DNA of 64,000 nucleotides from Variovorax saccharolyticus (GTDB lineage: Bacteria; Pseudomonadota; Gammaproteobacteria; Burkholderiales; Burkholderiaceae_C): NCBI RefSeq assembly GCF_030316765.1, contig NZ_JASZYT010000013.1:1-64000 (forward strand), read 5' to 3'. The position numbers were made by a program, and so were the translations under genes. This document shows positions 7,279 through 15,849 of the stretch, piece after piece (positions within the stretch are counted from its first letter, which is position 1; each line of letters opens with the position of its first letter). The notes under the pieces are model-generated. The model saw only the letters and a list, made by a program, of their open reading frames with translations. It was not told the origin of the DNA and did no database searches.

Positions 7279-10200
7279 GTGAACGAAACGAGCGTCAAAC
7301 ACAGGCTCACGGCGATCCTCGCGGCTGACGCCGCCGGGTTCTCGCGCCTCATGGCCGTCGACGAGGATGCCACCGTCACGGCACTCGACGCGGCGCGCCG
7401 CGTGTTCGGGGCGCACATCGAGACCCACCAGGGCCGCGTCATCGACATGGCCGGCGATTCGGTGCTGGCGGTTTTCGAAACGGCGACGGGCGCTGTCACG
7501 GCATCTCTGGCGATCCAGCGAGCCCTCCATGCGGCGGCCCGGGAAGCGCCTGACGACCGGCTGGCCATGCGATTCCGCATCGGTGTGCATCTCGGCGAGG
7601 TGATCGAGAAGCCGGACGGCTCGGTGTATGGCGACGGCGTCAATGTCGCGGCCCGGCTCCAGGCCTTGGCGGAACCCGGAGGGATCATCGTGTCGGACGC
7701 CGTGCGTGGCGTCGTCAGGAGCCTGGGCGGCGTGACCTTCGTGGATCGCGGGGAGCGCCATCTCAAGAACATCGCCGTTCCGGTTCGTGCCTTCGCCATC
7801 GAGCAAGCCGACGCGTCCGGCAACGCCTCCGCGCGGCCTGGCCCCACCGTCTCCCGCGCCGCGGCGGCGCGTCCCTCCGGCGTGTTCGTGGGGCGCCAGC
7901 AGGAATTGACGCAGCTGCTTGGCGTGCTCGACAGCGCGCGCCAGGGTCGCGGACGGGTGGTGCTGCTGTCCGGGTCGGGAGGCATGGGCAAGACGCGCCT
8001 GGCGCAGGAGTTGGCCGCGCGGGCAGAACGCGATGGCGTCCCCGTGCTATGGGGGCGCTGCCTCGAGGAGCCGGGCGCACCGCCCTATTGGCCGTGGCGG
8101 CAGTTGATCCGCCACTACCTGCGCAGCAGTGGGGACCCCGATCCGGCGCGCACCTTCGGCACGGGCCTGGCCGAGATCGCGAGTGTCGTTCCCGAGGTCG
8201 GCGAAGCCTTCGCGCCGCCGACGCTGCCGCCGGACAGCGGAACCCTTGACACCGCGCAGTCCCGCTTCCGCTTGTTCGATGCGATCGCCGGGTTCTGGCG
8301 GCGCGCCGCGCAACGGACCCTGCAGGTCCTGATCTTCGAGGACCTGCATTGGGCCGATCCCACGTCGCTGCGCCTGCTTGCATTTCTGGCGGCGGAGCTG
8401 GAAGACAGCGCGGTCTTGATGGTCGGAACCTACCGCGAGGCGGAACTCTCGCGGCAGCATCCGCTGACCGAGACCCTGGCTGAACTCGGCCGCTCGTCCG
8501 CGTTCAGCCGGATCGAGCTCGCGGGCCTGAGCGAGCGCGAGACGGAGACCTTCATCCAGGCAGTGGGAGGTGGCGCTGCGAGCGGCCATCTGGTCAATGC
8601 GATCCATGCGCGGACCGAAGGACATCCGCTCTTCCTCGAGGAGACGCTGCGCCTGATGATGGAAATCGACCCCAGACATCTGCCAGGCGCCCTGGCCGAC
8701 GTGGCGGGCCTGCTGACCAAGATACCGGCCGGTGTGCGCGAAGTGATCGGCAGGCGTCTGAACCGCCTCTCGATGGCCACCTATGGGGTGCTCTCGATCG
8801 CGTCCTGCATCGGCCGGACCTTCGACCTCGAGCTGCTGGCGCAACTGGCGGTGGACCGGTCCGAGGACGAACTGCTGGAAGCTCTCGAGGAAGCACTGGC
8901 CGTGCGCCTGGTCGAACAGGCGGCGCAGGCGAATCAGTTCCGCTTCAGCCATACCCTGATCCGCGAATGCATCTACGACGAGATCCTGGGCTTGCGTCGG
9001 GCCCGGCTGCACTTGCGGATCGGCGAGTTGCTCGAGCGCCGTCCGGGGGGCGACGATCCCACGGCGCTGTCGCAGCTCGCCTACCATTTCAGCGAGGCGG
9101 GGTCGGGCGAAGCCGCAGCCAAGGCGCTGGCCTACGCGAAGGAGTCGGCGCGCTATGCGTCACGCGTGCTGGCCCTGGAGGAGGCCTTGCGCCTGTACCG
9201 CCTGGCCCTTCACCTGCAGCGCCTGCACTTCGCCCGGGACCTGTCCGAGCGCTGCGAGCTGCTGATCCATCTCGGGGAGGTGGAGGTGCTGCTCGGGGCC
9301 GGCGAGCTGGCGAGTGCGGCCTATGCCGAAGCGGCCGAACTGGCGCGCCAGCAGGGCATGCATCTCCTCTTCGCGCGGGCCGCCATGGGCTTCGAAGCCA
9401 GTACGGCCGCGGCCACCCGTTCGGGTGAGCCGGCCGTGGCGATGCTGCTGGAGGCCATCGCGCAGCATCGAACCGACGATGCGCTGCGCGTGGAGTTGCT
9501 GGCCCGCCTGTGTCGGGCGTACGTCTACTGCGACCGCTCCGAGGAGGCCAAGGACGCCCATCGCCGCGCTGTGGCGCTGGCGCGCAAGACCGGCGATGTG
9601 CGTGGCCTCGGGATGGCGCTGGCCGCGCTCGCATCGGCGGTCTATTGGCCCGAACTGCTGGGCGAGCGCCTGGCAGCCGCGAAGGAAGCGTGGGGCATCG
9701 CGCAGTCGCTCGCCAACGAGCAGTTCGTCGCCGTCGTGCTGCCGTACTACCTCTTCGATCTGATCCGGCTTGGCGATGCCGTGTCGCTGGCCCGGGTCAG
9801 GGGCGAGGGACTCGCGTTGGTGGAGCGCACCGGCTGGCTGCACTACCAGGCCATCAGCCACTGCGTCGAGGGCGTGGTCGCGATCAACGAAGGACGTTTC
9901 GCGGACGCCGAAGCCAGCGCCACCCGGGCCTTGCAGGTCGGACAGCGCGTGGCCGAGGAGCGGGCGGTCGGCGTCTACGGCATGCAGATGTTCTGCCTTC
10001 GGCGCGAGCAGGGCCGCCTGCGCGAGACCATGCCGGTGCTGGAGCACTTCGTCCGGACCACCCCCCAGGCGCAGACCTGGGCGCCGGGGCTGGCGTTGTT
10101 GTACGCCGAGCTGGACATGCGGGCCGAAGCCGAAGCGCAGTACCTGGGTCTCCCATGGAGCCGTGCGGCCCCGCCCAGGGACGCCAGCACCATGACGGTC

Positions 10201-10824
10201 CTGATGTTCGCGGCGGAGGTGTGTGTCTATCTGGGCGATACCGCACGCGCACCCTTGCTGTATTCGCTGTTCAGAGGCCATGCCGGGGCCAATCTGGTGG
10301 CCGACTCGGGCGGGCCTTGCCTGGGCTCGGCCGACCGCTTGCTCGGCAGCCTGGCGGCGGTGACGCGGCAATGGGTGGTCGCCCAGCGACATTTCGAGGC
10401 CGCCCTGGCGATGGATCTCCAGACCGGATCGCGCGTGTGGCTGGCGCACAGCCGCCATGAGTACGCCGCGATGCTGCATCGGCGCGCGCTGGCGGGCGAC
10501 CTCGATCGGGCCCGGTCGCTGCTTGCGGGCGCGCTGGAAGAGGCCAAGGCGCTGGGCATGAACAGCCTGGCGCCCCGCATCGAGGCGCTGGCCGAGGCCG
10601 TCGGTGCGCCGGCGCCCTCGCTGCCCGGGGGCCTGACGGAGCGTGAAGCCGATGTGCTGCGCCTGATGGCGATCGGACGCAACAACCGCGAGATCGGCCA
10701 GATCCTGACCATCAGCCCGAACACGGTGGCCAACCACGTGCGCAGCATTCTTGAAAAGACCTACACCGCCAACCGGACCGAGGCCGCAGCCTTCGCGCGC
10801 CGCGAGGGCTTGCTGAAGGAGTAG
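7279..10824 (+). CDS. Adenylate/guanylate cyclase-AAA ATPase-helical repeat-LuxR regulator
   Basis: 1181-residue multi-domain signalling protein. Residues about 8-170 form a class III nucleotide cyclase homology domain; the two metal-binding Asp appear at 17 (AADAAGFSRLM) and 60 (MAGDSVLAVF), and the NVAARLQ motif is kept, so it may be catalytic. Residues about 195-600 form an AAA/STAND ATPase with Walker A GSGGMGKT (about 232-239) and Walker B LIFEDLHW. A long alpha-helical repeat region (TPR-like) follows, and a LuxR-type HTH occupies about 1119-1175 (LTEREADVLRLMA ... NTVANHVRSILEK). It starts with GTG at 7279. It is probably a cytoplasmic, ligand-switched transcription regulator of the MalT/LAL type with a cyclase added. 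The next two genes on the same strand are likely targets. Confidence 0.92.
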   Translation: MNETSVKHRLTAILAADAAGFSRLMAVDEDATVTALDAARRVFGAHIETHQGRVIDMAGDSVLAVFETATGAVTASLAIQRALHAAAREAPDDRLAMRFRIGVHLGEVIEKPDGSVYGDGVNVAARLQALAEPGGIIVSDAVRGVVRSLGGVTFVDRGERHLKNIAVPVRAFAIEQADASGNASARPGPTVSRAAAARPSGVFVGRQQELTQLLGVLDSARQGRGRVVLLSGSGGMGKTRLAQELAARAERDGVPVLWGRCLEEPGAPPYWPWRQLIRHYLRSSGDPDPARTFGTGLAEIASVVPEVGEAFAPPTLPPDSGTLDTAQSRFRLFDAIAGFWRRAAQRTLQVLIFEDLHWADPTSLRLLAFLAAELEDSAVLMVGTYREAELSRQHPLTETLAELGRSSAFSRIELAGLSERETETFIQAVGGGAASGHLVNAIHARTEGHPLFLEETLRLMMEIDPRHLPGALADVAGLLTKIPAGVREVIGRRLNRLSMATYGVLSIASCIGRTFDLELLAQLAVDRSEDELLEALEEALAVRLVEQAAQANQFRFSHTLIRECIYDEILGLRRARLHLRIGELLERRPGGDDPTALSQLAYHFSEAGSGEAAAKALAYAKESARYASRVLALEEALRLYRLALHLQRLHFARDLSERCELLIHLGEVEVLLGAGELASAAYAEAAELARQQGMHLLFARAAMGFEASTAAATRSGEPAVAMLLEAIAQHRTDDALRVELLARLCRAYVYCDRSEEAKDAHRRAVALARKTGDVRGLGMALAALASAVYWPELLGERLAAAKEAWGIAQSLANEQFVAVVLPYYLFDLIRLGDAVSLARVRGEGLALVERTGWLHYQAISHCVEGVVAINEGRFADAEASATRALQVGQRVAEERAVGVYGMQMFCLRREQGRLRETMPVLEHFVRTTPQAQTWAPGLALLYAELDMRAEAEAQYLGLPWSRAAPPRDASTMTVLMFAAEVCVYLGDTARAPLLYSLFRGHAGANLVADSGGPCLGSADRLLGSLAAVTRQWVVAQRHFEAALAMDLQTGSRVWLAHSRHEYAAMLHRRALAGDLDRARSLLAGALEEAKALGMNSLAPRIEALAEAVGAPAPSLPGGLTEREADVLRLMAIGRNNREIGQILTISPNTVANHVRSILEKTYTANRTEAAAFARREGLLKE

Positions 10825-10875
10825 AGTGGCTTGCAGCCAGCATTTTCGATTGCGGACCAGATCAAGGAGGCGCCC

Positions 10876-11145
10876 ATGCCGCTGTTTCTCATCGAGCGCA
10901 ACTATGCGGAAAAGCTCGAGCTCACCGTCGACGGTGTCTCGGCGGTGTCGAAGATCAATGGTGACATCGGCGTCAACTGGTTGTTCTCTTTCCTGAGCGC
11001 GGACAAGCGCAAGTCCTATTGCCTCTACGAAGCGAAGGACCCCGAGGCCATCCGAGAGGCGGCCCGCCGGGCCAATCTCCCGGCCGACGTGATCATCGAG
11101 GTGTCCCAGGTGCGTCCCGAGTTGGTTCTTGCCGCGGCCGCCTAG
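10876..11145 (+). CDS. DUF4242 (nickel-binding-like) small protein
   Basis: 89-residue protein of the DUF4242 family, small ferredoxin-like alpha/beta proteins that often accompany regulators and oxidoreductases. One Streptomyces member binds nickel. The family pattern is visible: an initial strand MPLFLIERNY, the middle NWLFSFLSADKRKSYCLYEA, and a C-terminal helix-strand EAIREAARRANLPADVIIEV. The ATG at 10876 was chosen because AAGGAGG lies 5 bp upstream; an upstream in-frame start lacks such a site. It lies 51 bp after the cyclase-LuxR gene and ahead of the FAD oxidoreductase, so co-regulation is likely. Confidence 0.85.
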   Translation: MPLFLIERNYAEKLELTVDGVSAVSKINGDIGVNWLFSFLSADKRKSYCLYEAKDPEAIREAARRANLPADVIIEVSQVRPELVLAAAA

Positions 11146-11167
11146 CCGAGGGAGCGTGGAGGGCGGG

Positions 11168-11183
11168 TAGTCAGATCTGACTA
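11168..11183. promoter_or_regulatory. 16-bp perfect palindrome upstream of the FAD oxidoreductase
   Basis: TAGTCAGATCTGACTA is a perfect palindrome about 80 bp before the oxidoreductase start and 23 bp after the DUF4242 stop. Its position and symmetry fit an activator or repressor site. The LuxR-type protein encoded just upstream is the obvious candidate, but nothing in the sequence proves it. Confidence 0.5.
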
Positions 11184-11263
11184 TGTCGCGCCGTCGGGTG
11201 GATGCGTACAACTGCAGTGTCGATCCGCGTTCGGTCGGACGCACCACCTGCAGGAGAAGCGCC

Positions 11264-12640
11264 ATGTTGACTTCAGACACCCTTGCCCAGTTTGCTGCCT
11301 CCTTGCGGGGTCGCGTCGTTCAGGCCGGCGAGGCCGGCTACGACGATTCGCGCCGGGTCTACAACGCGATGATCGATCGCTTCCCGAAGTTCATCGTGCA
11401 ATGCCGCGATGTGGCCGACGTGATCCGGAGCGTCGATTTCGCTCGCGAGCATTCGCTGCTGCTGGCCGTGCGGGGCGGCGGCCACAACGGCGGCGGCCTC
11501 GGGACCTGCGACGACGGCCTGGTGATCGACCTGTCGGGCCTCAAGGGGATCCGCGTCGACGCCCAGGCCCGCAGCGTGCGGGTCGAGGGCGGCTGTACCT
11601 GGGGCGACGTGGACCATGCGACCCATGCCTTCGGCATGGCCACGCCGAGCGGCATCATCGGCAGTACCGGCGTCGGTGGCCTGACTCTCGGCGGCGGCCT
11701 CGGCCACCTCACGCGCAAGTGCGGGCTGACCGTCGACAACCTGCTGCAGGCGGACGTGGTGCTCGCCGATGGCCGGCTGGTCAGCGCGAGTGCCGACGAG
11801 AACGCGGATCTGTTCTGGGGCCTTCGTGGGGGCGGGGGCAACTTCGGCGTGGTGACGTCCTTCCTGTTCCGCCTGCACCCGATCTCCACCGTGGTGGCCG
11901 GGCCGACTTTCTGGCCGCTGGAGAAGGCCGGCGAGGTGATGCGCTGGTATCGCGACTTCATCGTCGCAGCGCCGGAAGACCTGAACGGATTCTTAGCCTT
12001 TCTCACCGTGCCGCCGGTGGACCCTTACCCGGCCGAACTCCGCGGCCAGGCGGTGTGCGGCGTGGTGTGGTGCTACACCGGCCCGCTCGAGGGGGCCGAT
12101 GCGGCCTTCGAACCAGTGCGCGCGTTCTCCGAGCCTCTGCTGCACGGAGTGCAGCCCATGCCCTTGCCGGCATTGCAGGGTGCATTCGATGCCCTCTATC
12201 CGCCAGGGCATCAGTGGTACTGGCGCGCCGACTTCGTGAACGAACTGTCGGATGCGGCGATCAAGGCGCACGAAGGTTTTGCGGCCCGCATGCCCACGAT
12301 GCAGTCCACCATGCACCTGTACCCGATCGACGGTGCGGCGCACCGCGTCGCCCCGGCCGACACGGCTTTCGCGTACCGCGACGCCCGCTGGGCTGAAGTC
12401 ATCGTCGGCGTGAGTCCGGACGCGCAAGAGCGTGCCGCGATCACCGATTGGACCAAGCGCTACTGGGAGGCCCTCCATCCGCACTCGGCGGGCGGCGCCT
12501 ACGTGAACATGATGATGGACGAGGGCGAGGAACGCATCCGCGCGTCCTACCGCGGCAACTACGCCCGCCTGGTCGAGGTGAAGCGCCGCTACGATCCGGA
12601 CAACCTGTTCCGGGTGAACCAGAACATTCGTCCGCGCTGA
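11264..12640 (+). CDS. FAD-binding oxidoreductase, berberine-bridge (BBE)/6-HDNO type
   Basis: 458-residue flavin oxidase or dehydrogenase of the PCMH fold. The N-terminal FAD_binding_4 domain carries RGGGHNGGG with His at about residue 74, which aligns with the His that binds FAD covalently in 6-hydroxy-D-nicotine oxidase. The middle motif TGVGGLTLGGGLGHLTRK is typical. The C-terminal BBE motif is complete (YDPDNLFRVNQNI). No signal peptide is visible, so it is cytoplasmic. The ATG at 11264 follows AGGAGAAG; the longer frame from 11183 runs into the palindrome and is unlikely. The substrate is unknown; relatives oxidise alcohols, sugars and alkaloids. Confidence 0.92.
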   Translation: MLTSDTLAQFAASLRGRVVQAGEAGYDDSRRVYNAMIDRFPKFIVQCRDVADVIRSVDFAREHSLLLAVRGGGHNGGGLGTCDDGLVIDLSGLKGIRVDAQARSVRVEGGCTWGDVDHATHAFGMATPSGIIGSTGVGGLTLGGGLGHLTRKCGLTVDNLLQADVVLADGRLVSASADENADLFWGLRGGGGNFGVVTSFLFRLHPISTVVAGPTFWPLEKAGEVMRWYRDFIVAAPEDLNGFLAFLTVPPVDPYPAELRGQAVCGVVWCYTGPLEGADAAFEPVRAFSEPLLHGVQPMPLPALQGAFDALYPPGHQWYWRADFVNELSDAAIKAHEGFAARMPTMQSTMHLYPIDGAAHRVAPADTAFAYRDARWAEVIVGVSPDAQERAAITDWTKRYWEALHPHSAGGAYVNMMMDEGEERIRASYRGNYARLVEVKRRYDPDNLFRVNQNIRPR

Positions 12641-12659
12641 GGCACCGCTCAGGCACCCC

Positions 12660-13136
12660 TCAGGCGCCGCGCTTGCCGGCGACCTTGTGAAGCAGCTCGA
12701 TCAGGATCATGCGCTCGCCCTTGCTGAGCGCGCCGAGCGCGCCGGCTTCACCGTCGAGCACGGCGCGTGTGGCCCGGTTCGCCAACCGGGCGCCTTCCGC
12801 GGTCACGCGCAGGTGCTGCGCCCTCCGGTCGGTCGCATGCGGGCTTCGCCGGACCAAGCCCCGCGTTTCAAGCCGATCCACCCACGCCGCGATGTTCGGT
12901 GCCGAGACCGCCAGCGCCTTCGCCAGGCGGGTGGCCGAGACGTCCGGGTTCTCGTGGACCAGGGTCAGGACCGTGTACTCGACCGGGCGAAGCTCGAAGG
13001 GCTCGCCCACCTGCTGCGCGAAGACCGCGTTGGTCACGATGGTCGCCTGGGCCAGCTGATAGCCGAGCACCAGGTGGAGTGAGGCTTCGCTGAGCCGGCC
13101 CATGGGCGTGGCATCGGGTGGAGCGGATTTCGACAT
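12660..13136 (-). CDS. MarR-family transcriptional regulator
   Basis: 158-residue winged-helix regulator. The MarR core is seen as VEYTVLTLVHENPDVSATRLAKALAVSAPNIAAWVDRLETRGLVRR (helix-turn-helix about residues 52-95), followed by the wing (DRRAQHLRVTAEG) and a C-terminal dimer helix. It is divergent from the tannase-like esterase, with 165 bp between them. MarR proteins often repress the divergent gene and respond to phenolic ligands, which would suit an aromatic-ester hydrolase. It is tail-to-tail with the FAD oxidoreductase, 19 bp apart. Confidence 0.9.
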   Translation of the reverse strand: MSKSAPPDATPMGRLSEASLHLVLGYQLAQATIVTNAVFAQQVGEPFELRPVEYTVLTLVHENPDVSATRLAKALAVSAPNIAAWVDRLETRGLVRRSPHATDRRAQHLRVTAEGARLANRATRAVLDGEAGALGALSKGERMILIELLHKVAGKRGA

Positions 13137-13227
13137 CGCTCCGATTGTCAGGCTGTCCCAAGGTACTTCATCGACTGAAGCATGATGACTCTTGGCGCTT
13201 CATTGCATCAGCCAATAGCTAGTGGAA

Positions 13228-13241
13228 AACCATATATGGTT
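13228..13241. promoter_or_regulatory. 14-bp perfect palindrome between the MarR gene and the esterase gene, likely operator
   Basis: AACCATATATGGTT is a perfect palindrome in an AT-rich stretch of the divergent region. A -10-like GATAAT (13248-13253) for the esterase gene lies 6 bp downstream, so a protein bound to the palindrome would sit between the -35 and -10 regions. A weaker inverted repeat CTTCA-N5-TGAAG lies at 13166-13180. Confidence 0.55.
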
Positions 13242-13301
13242 ACTAAAGATAATTAAATAGATTCACGAGCACGGCGCGTTCCGACGTCGAAGGAGACATG
13301 C

Positions 13302-15101
13302 ATGAGAACATCCATAGCCCTGATCCTCGTCAGCTGTCTGGCTGCCGCCTGCGGCGGCGGAGGCAGCAGCGGGTTCATCCCGCCAGTCGCCTCGAACGGC
13401 GCGTCGACGACGGGCACCTCGTCGACCAGCGCGCCCCAGGGCGGGTCGAGCAGCCAGGTCGCCCCGCCGGCGGGGCCGACGACGCCGGTCGAGACACTGC
13501 CGGTCCTCGCGGCGGCGACCGGCGCGACGCTCGGCGATTGCGCATCGCTCGCCGGCTTCAGCTTCGCCAACACCACCGTCACCGCGGCCAATCCGATCGC
13601 CGCCGGTACGCTCGCCGTGGCAGGCAAGCCCGTGGGGGCGCACTGTCAGGTGCGCGGGTCGATGTATTCGCGCACCGGCCCCGTCGACGGCCAGAGCTAT
13701 GCCATCGGATTCGAGATGCGCCTGCCGGTGAACTGGAACGGGCGCTTCTTCTACCAGGCCAACGGCGGTGTCGACGGCAGCGTCGCGACCGCGACCGGCG
13801 CAGTCGGTGGCGGCGGCAGTCTGGACAACGCGCTGAACATGGGCTTCGCGGTGATCAGCTCCGATGCCGGGCATCAGGCACCGACCCCGTTCTTCGGCAT
13901 CGACCCGCAGGCGCGCCTGGACTACGGCTATCAGGCGGTGGCCAAGCTCACGCCGATGGCGAAGGCACTGATCGCCTCGGGCTACGGCAAGGGCCCGGAG
14001 CGTTCCTATTTCGGCGGCTGCTCCAACGGGGGCCGACACACCATGGTCGCGATGTCGCGCTACCCCGACGACTACGACGGTTTCCTGGTCGGAAACCCGG
14101 GCTTTCGCCTGCCTCTGGCGGCCGCGGCGAACATCGTCGGCGCCCAGAACTACAACGCCTTGGCGACGACGCCGGGCAGCCCAGGCACCGGCTTCACGCA
14201 GGCCGAGCGAACCCTGGTCTCGCAAGCGGTGCTGGCCAGGTGCGACGCGCTCGATGGCGCGACCGATGGACTCGTGCAGGACACCGGCGCATGCCAGGCC
14301 GCCTTCGATCTCGATCGGGATGTGCCGACTTGCAGCGGCGCGCGCGACGGCAGCTGCCTGTCCGCAGATCAGAAGCAGCGCATCGGGCAACTCTTTGCCG
14401 GTGCGCTCGATGGCCATGGGCAGAAGTTCTACACCAGCTTCCCGTATGACGCCGGCTTGGGAACCAATGGATGGGCGAGCTGGAAATTCTCCAATTCGCT
14501 GAACCTCGACTCGGGTGCGGTGGGCTTCATCTGGCAGGTGCCGCCGGAGACCCAGGCCGGCTTCAATGGCCCCAGCTTCACGCTGACCACCAGCATCGAT
14601 TCGATCCTCGCGAAGATCACGGCGACGAGCGTGCTGTACACCGAGTCCTCGCTGTCGTTCATGACCCCGCCGAATTCCACCGATCTGAGCCGCCTGAAGA
14701 AGCGTGGCGCGAAGGTGATGGCCTACCACGGCACCAGCGATCCGATCTTCTCGAGCGACGACACCCAACAGTGGTACGACGCGCTGGCCGCGGCCAACGG
14801 GGGCGATGCCTCGAACTTCGCGCGCTTCTACCGCGTGCCCGGCATGAACCATTGCGGCGGTGGACCGGCCGTCGACCAGTTCGACATGCTCACGCCGCTC
14901 GTCAACTGGGTCGAGAAGGGCCAGCCAGCGGAATCGGTCGTGGCCTCGGCGCGCGGCACGGGCAATGCCGGCGGCGTGAATGCGGACTTGCCGGCCGGCT
15001 GGGCGGTCGATCGCACCCGTCCGTTGTGCGCCTATCCGAAGGTGGCACGCTACAAGGGCAGCGGCGACGTCGAGAAGGCCGAGAGCTTCAGCTGCCGGTA
15101 G
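13302..15101 (+). CDS. Tannase/feruloyl esterase family lipoprotein
   Basis: 599-residue secreted alpha/beta hydrolase of the tannase family, which splits esters of phenolic acids. The signal ends in lipobox LAAAC followed by a Gly/Ser/Thr linker, so it is probably a surface or periplasmic lipoprotein. The catalytic set is visible: nucleophile Ser in GCSNGGR, Asp in GTSDPIFSSDD, and His in NHCGGGP. The Cys next to Ser and the Cys next to His form the CS-D-HC disulfide arrangement that defines the family. AAGGAG precedes the ATG at 13302. It is divergent from the MarR gene and probably controlled by it. Whether the natural substrate is a gallate, a ferulate or something else cannot be told. 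Confidence 0.92.
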   Translation: MRTSIALILVSCLAAACGGGGSSGFIPPVASNGASTTGTSSTSAPQGGSSSQVAPPAGPTTPVETLPVLAAATGATLGDCASLAGFSFANTTVTAANPIAAGTLAVAGKPVGAHCQVRGSMYSRTGPVDGQSYAIGFEMRLPVNWNGRFFYQANGGVDGSVATATGAVGGGGSLDNALNMGFAVISSDAGHQAPTPFFGIDPQARLDYGYQAVAKLTPMAKALIASGYGKGPERSYFGGCSNGGRHTMVAMSRYPDDYDGFLVGNPGFRLPLAAAANIVGAQNYNALATTPGSPGTGFTQAERTLVSQAVLARCDALDGATDGLVQDTGACQAAFDLDRDVPTCSGARDGSCLSADQKQRIGQLFAGALDGHGQKFYTSFPYDAGLGTNGWASWKFSNSLNLDSGAVGFIWQVPPETQAGFNGPSFTLTTSIDSILAKITATSVLYTESSLSFMTPPNSTDLSRLKKRGAKVMAYHGTSDPIFSSDDTQQWYDALAAANGGDASNFARFYRVPGMNHCGGGPAVDQFDMLTPLVNWVEKGQPAESVVASARGTGNAGGVNADLPAGWAVDRTRPLCAYPKVARYKGSGDVEKAESFSCR

Positions 15102-15110
15102 ATCGCACCG

Positions 15111-15488
15111 TCACCCGGGCTGAGCCGGGGAATCCGTTTCCATTGCATCGTCCCAGAGCTTGGCCGGGACGATGTCATCGAGTGAATCGATCGCGAAATA
15201 GCGAAGCCTGGAATCGCGATCGAGGATCTTCGAGCGGATGTCCGGAGGGATCGCGGGCCGCGAGGTGGCACCGCCATCGTAGGCGCGGATGCAGTCCATG
15301 GACTCCCAGACCGAAGCCACCACCACTTGGGCCGTGCCGTCGCCGAGCCCGCGAAAGAGCGCGGATGCACGCAGATTGCCAGGCTGCACCCGCAAGCCGC
15401 TCAAGACATGCTGCTCGAGATACTCGCGGCACTCGCCTTCGAGCGCCGCCTTGATCCAGAATGTCCACGTTCGAAGTACCTTGGCCAT
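15111..15488 (-). CDS. ABM-like (dimeric alpha/beta-barrel) small protein
   Basis: 125-residue protein resembling antibiotic-biosynthesis-monooxygenase-type dimeric alpha/beta barrels. The first strand is MAKVLRTWTFWIK, a helix GECREYLEQHVL follows, and then a strand-rich core (VVVASVWESMDCIRAY). These proteins act as small oxygenases, haem binders or simply binding proteins, and the active-site type is not clear here. The ATG at 15488 gives the expected N-terminal strand; the longer frame to 15710 adds 74 low-complexity residues and is not supported. It is tail-to-tail with the tannase-like gene. Confidence 0.75.
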   Translation of the reverse strand: MAKVLRTWTFWIKAALEGECREYLEQHVLSGLRVQPGNLRASALFRGLGDGTAQVVVASVWESMDCIRAYDGGATSRPAIPPDIRSKILDRDSRLRYFAIDSLDDIVPAKLWDDAMETDSPAQPG

Positions 15489-15849
15489 GCTTTCGTCTTG
15501 GAGTGCTGCGGCTGCAGAGAGGGGCGCACCCGAGAGTGCCGCCGGCGACCCACGGAAGACCGTGGGGGTGTGCACGCCAGGCCGTTGACGCGCCTCAGGT
15601 GTGGCCACGAGAACGAGCCCACGCCGAAGTGCGTCGGATGATAGCGCGGCCAGGGCCACTCGATGGCCGGCACGGCGGACACGCGAGCGGCTTCCTGGGC
15701 ATTCCGTCACGGTCCCCGAGGGAGTGATGGTTTAGAGGCATCGGCTGACAGCCAGTCCATGCCTGCGATGACCTCGCGTGGCGTTCGGCCGATGCCCAAT
15801 GTCTTCCTTGAGACGCTTCGACGAAGCAGTCCCCACCCTGGGAGATGAC
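15489..15849. other. Intergenic region, 361 bp
   Basis: Region between the ABM-like gene (minus) and the YihY gene (plus); both promoters should lie here. I see no coding sequence I can support, no tRNA and no strong hairpin. GGGAGATGAC just before 15850 is the ribosome site of the YihY gene. Confidence 0.5.
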
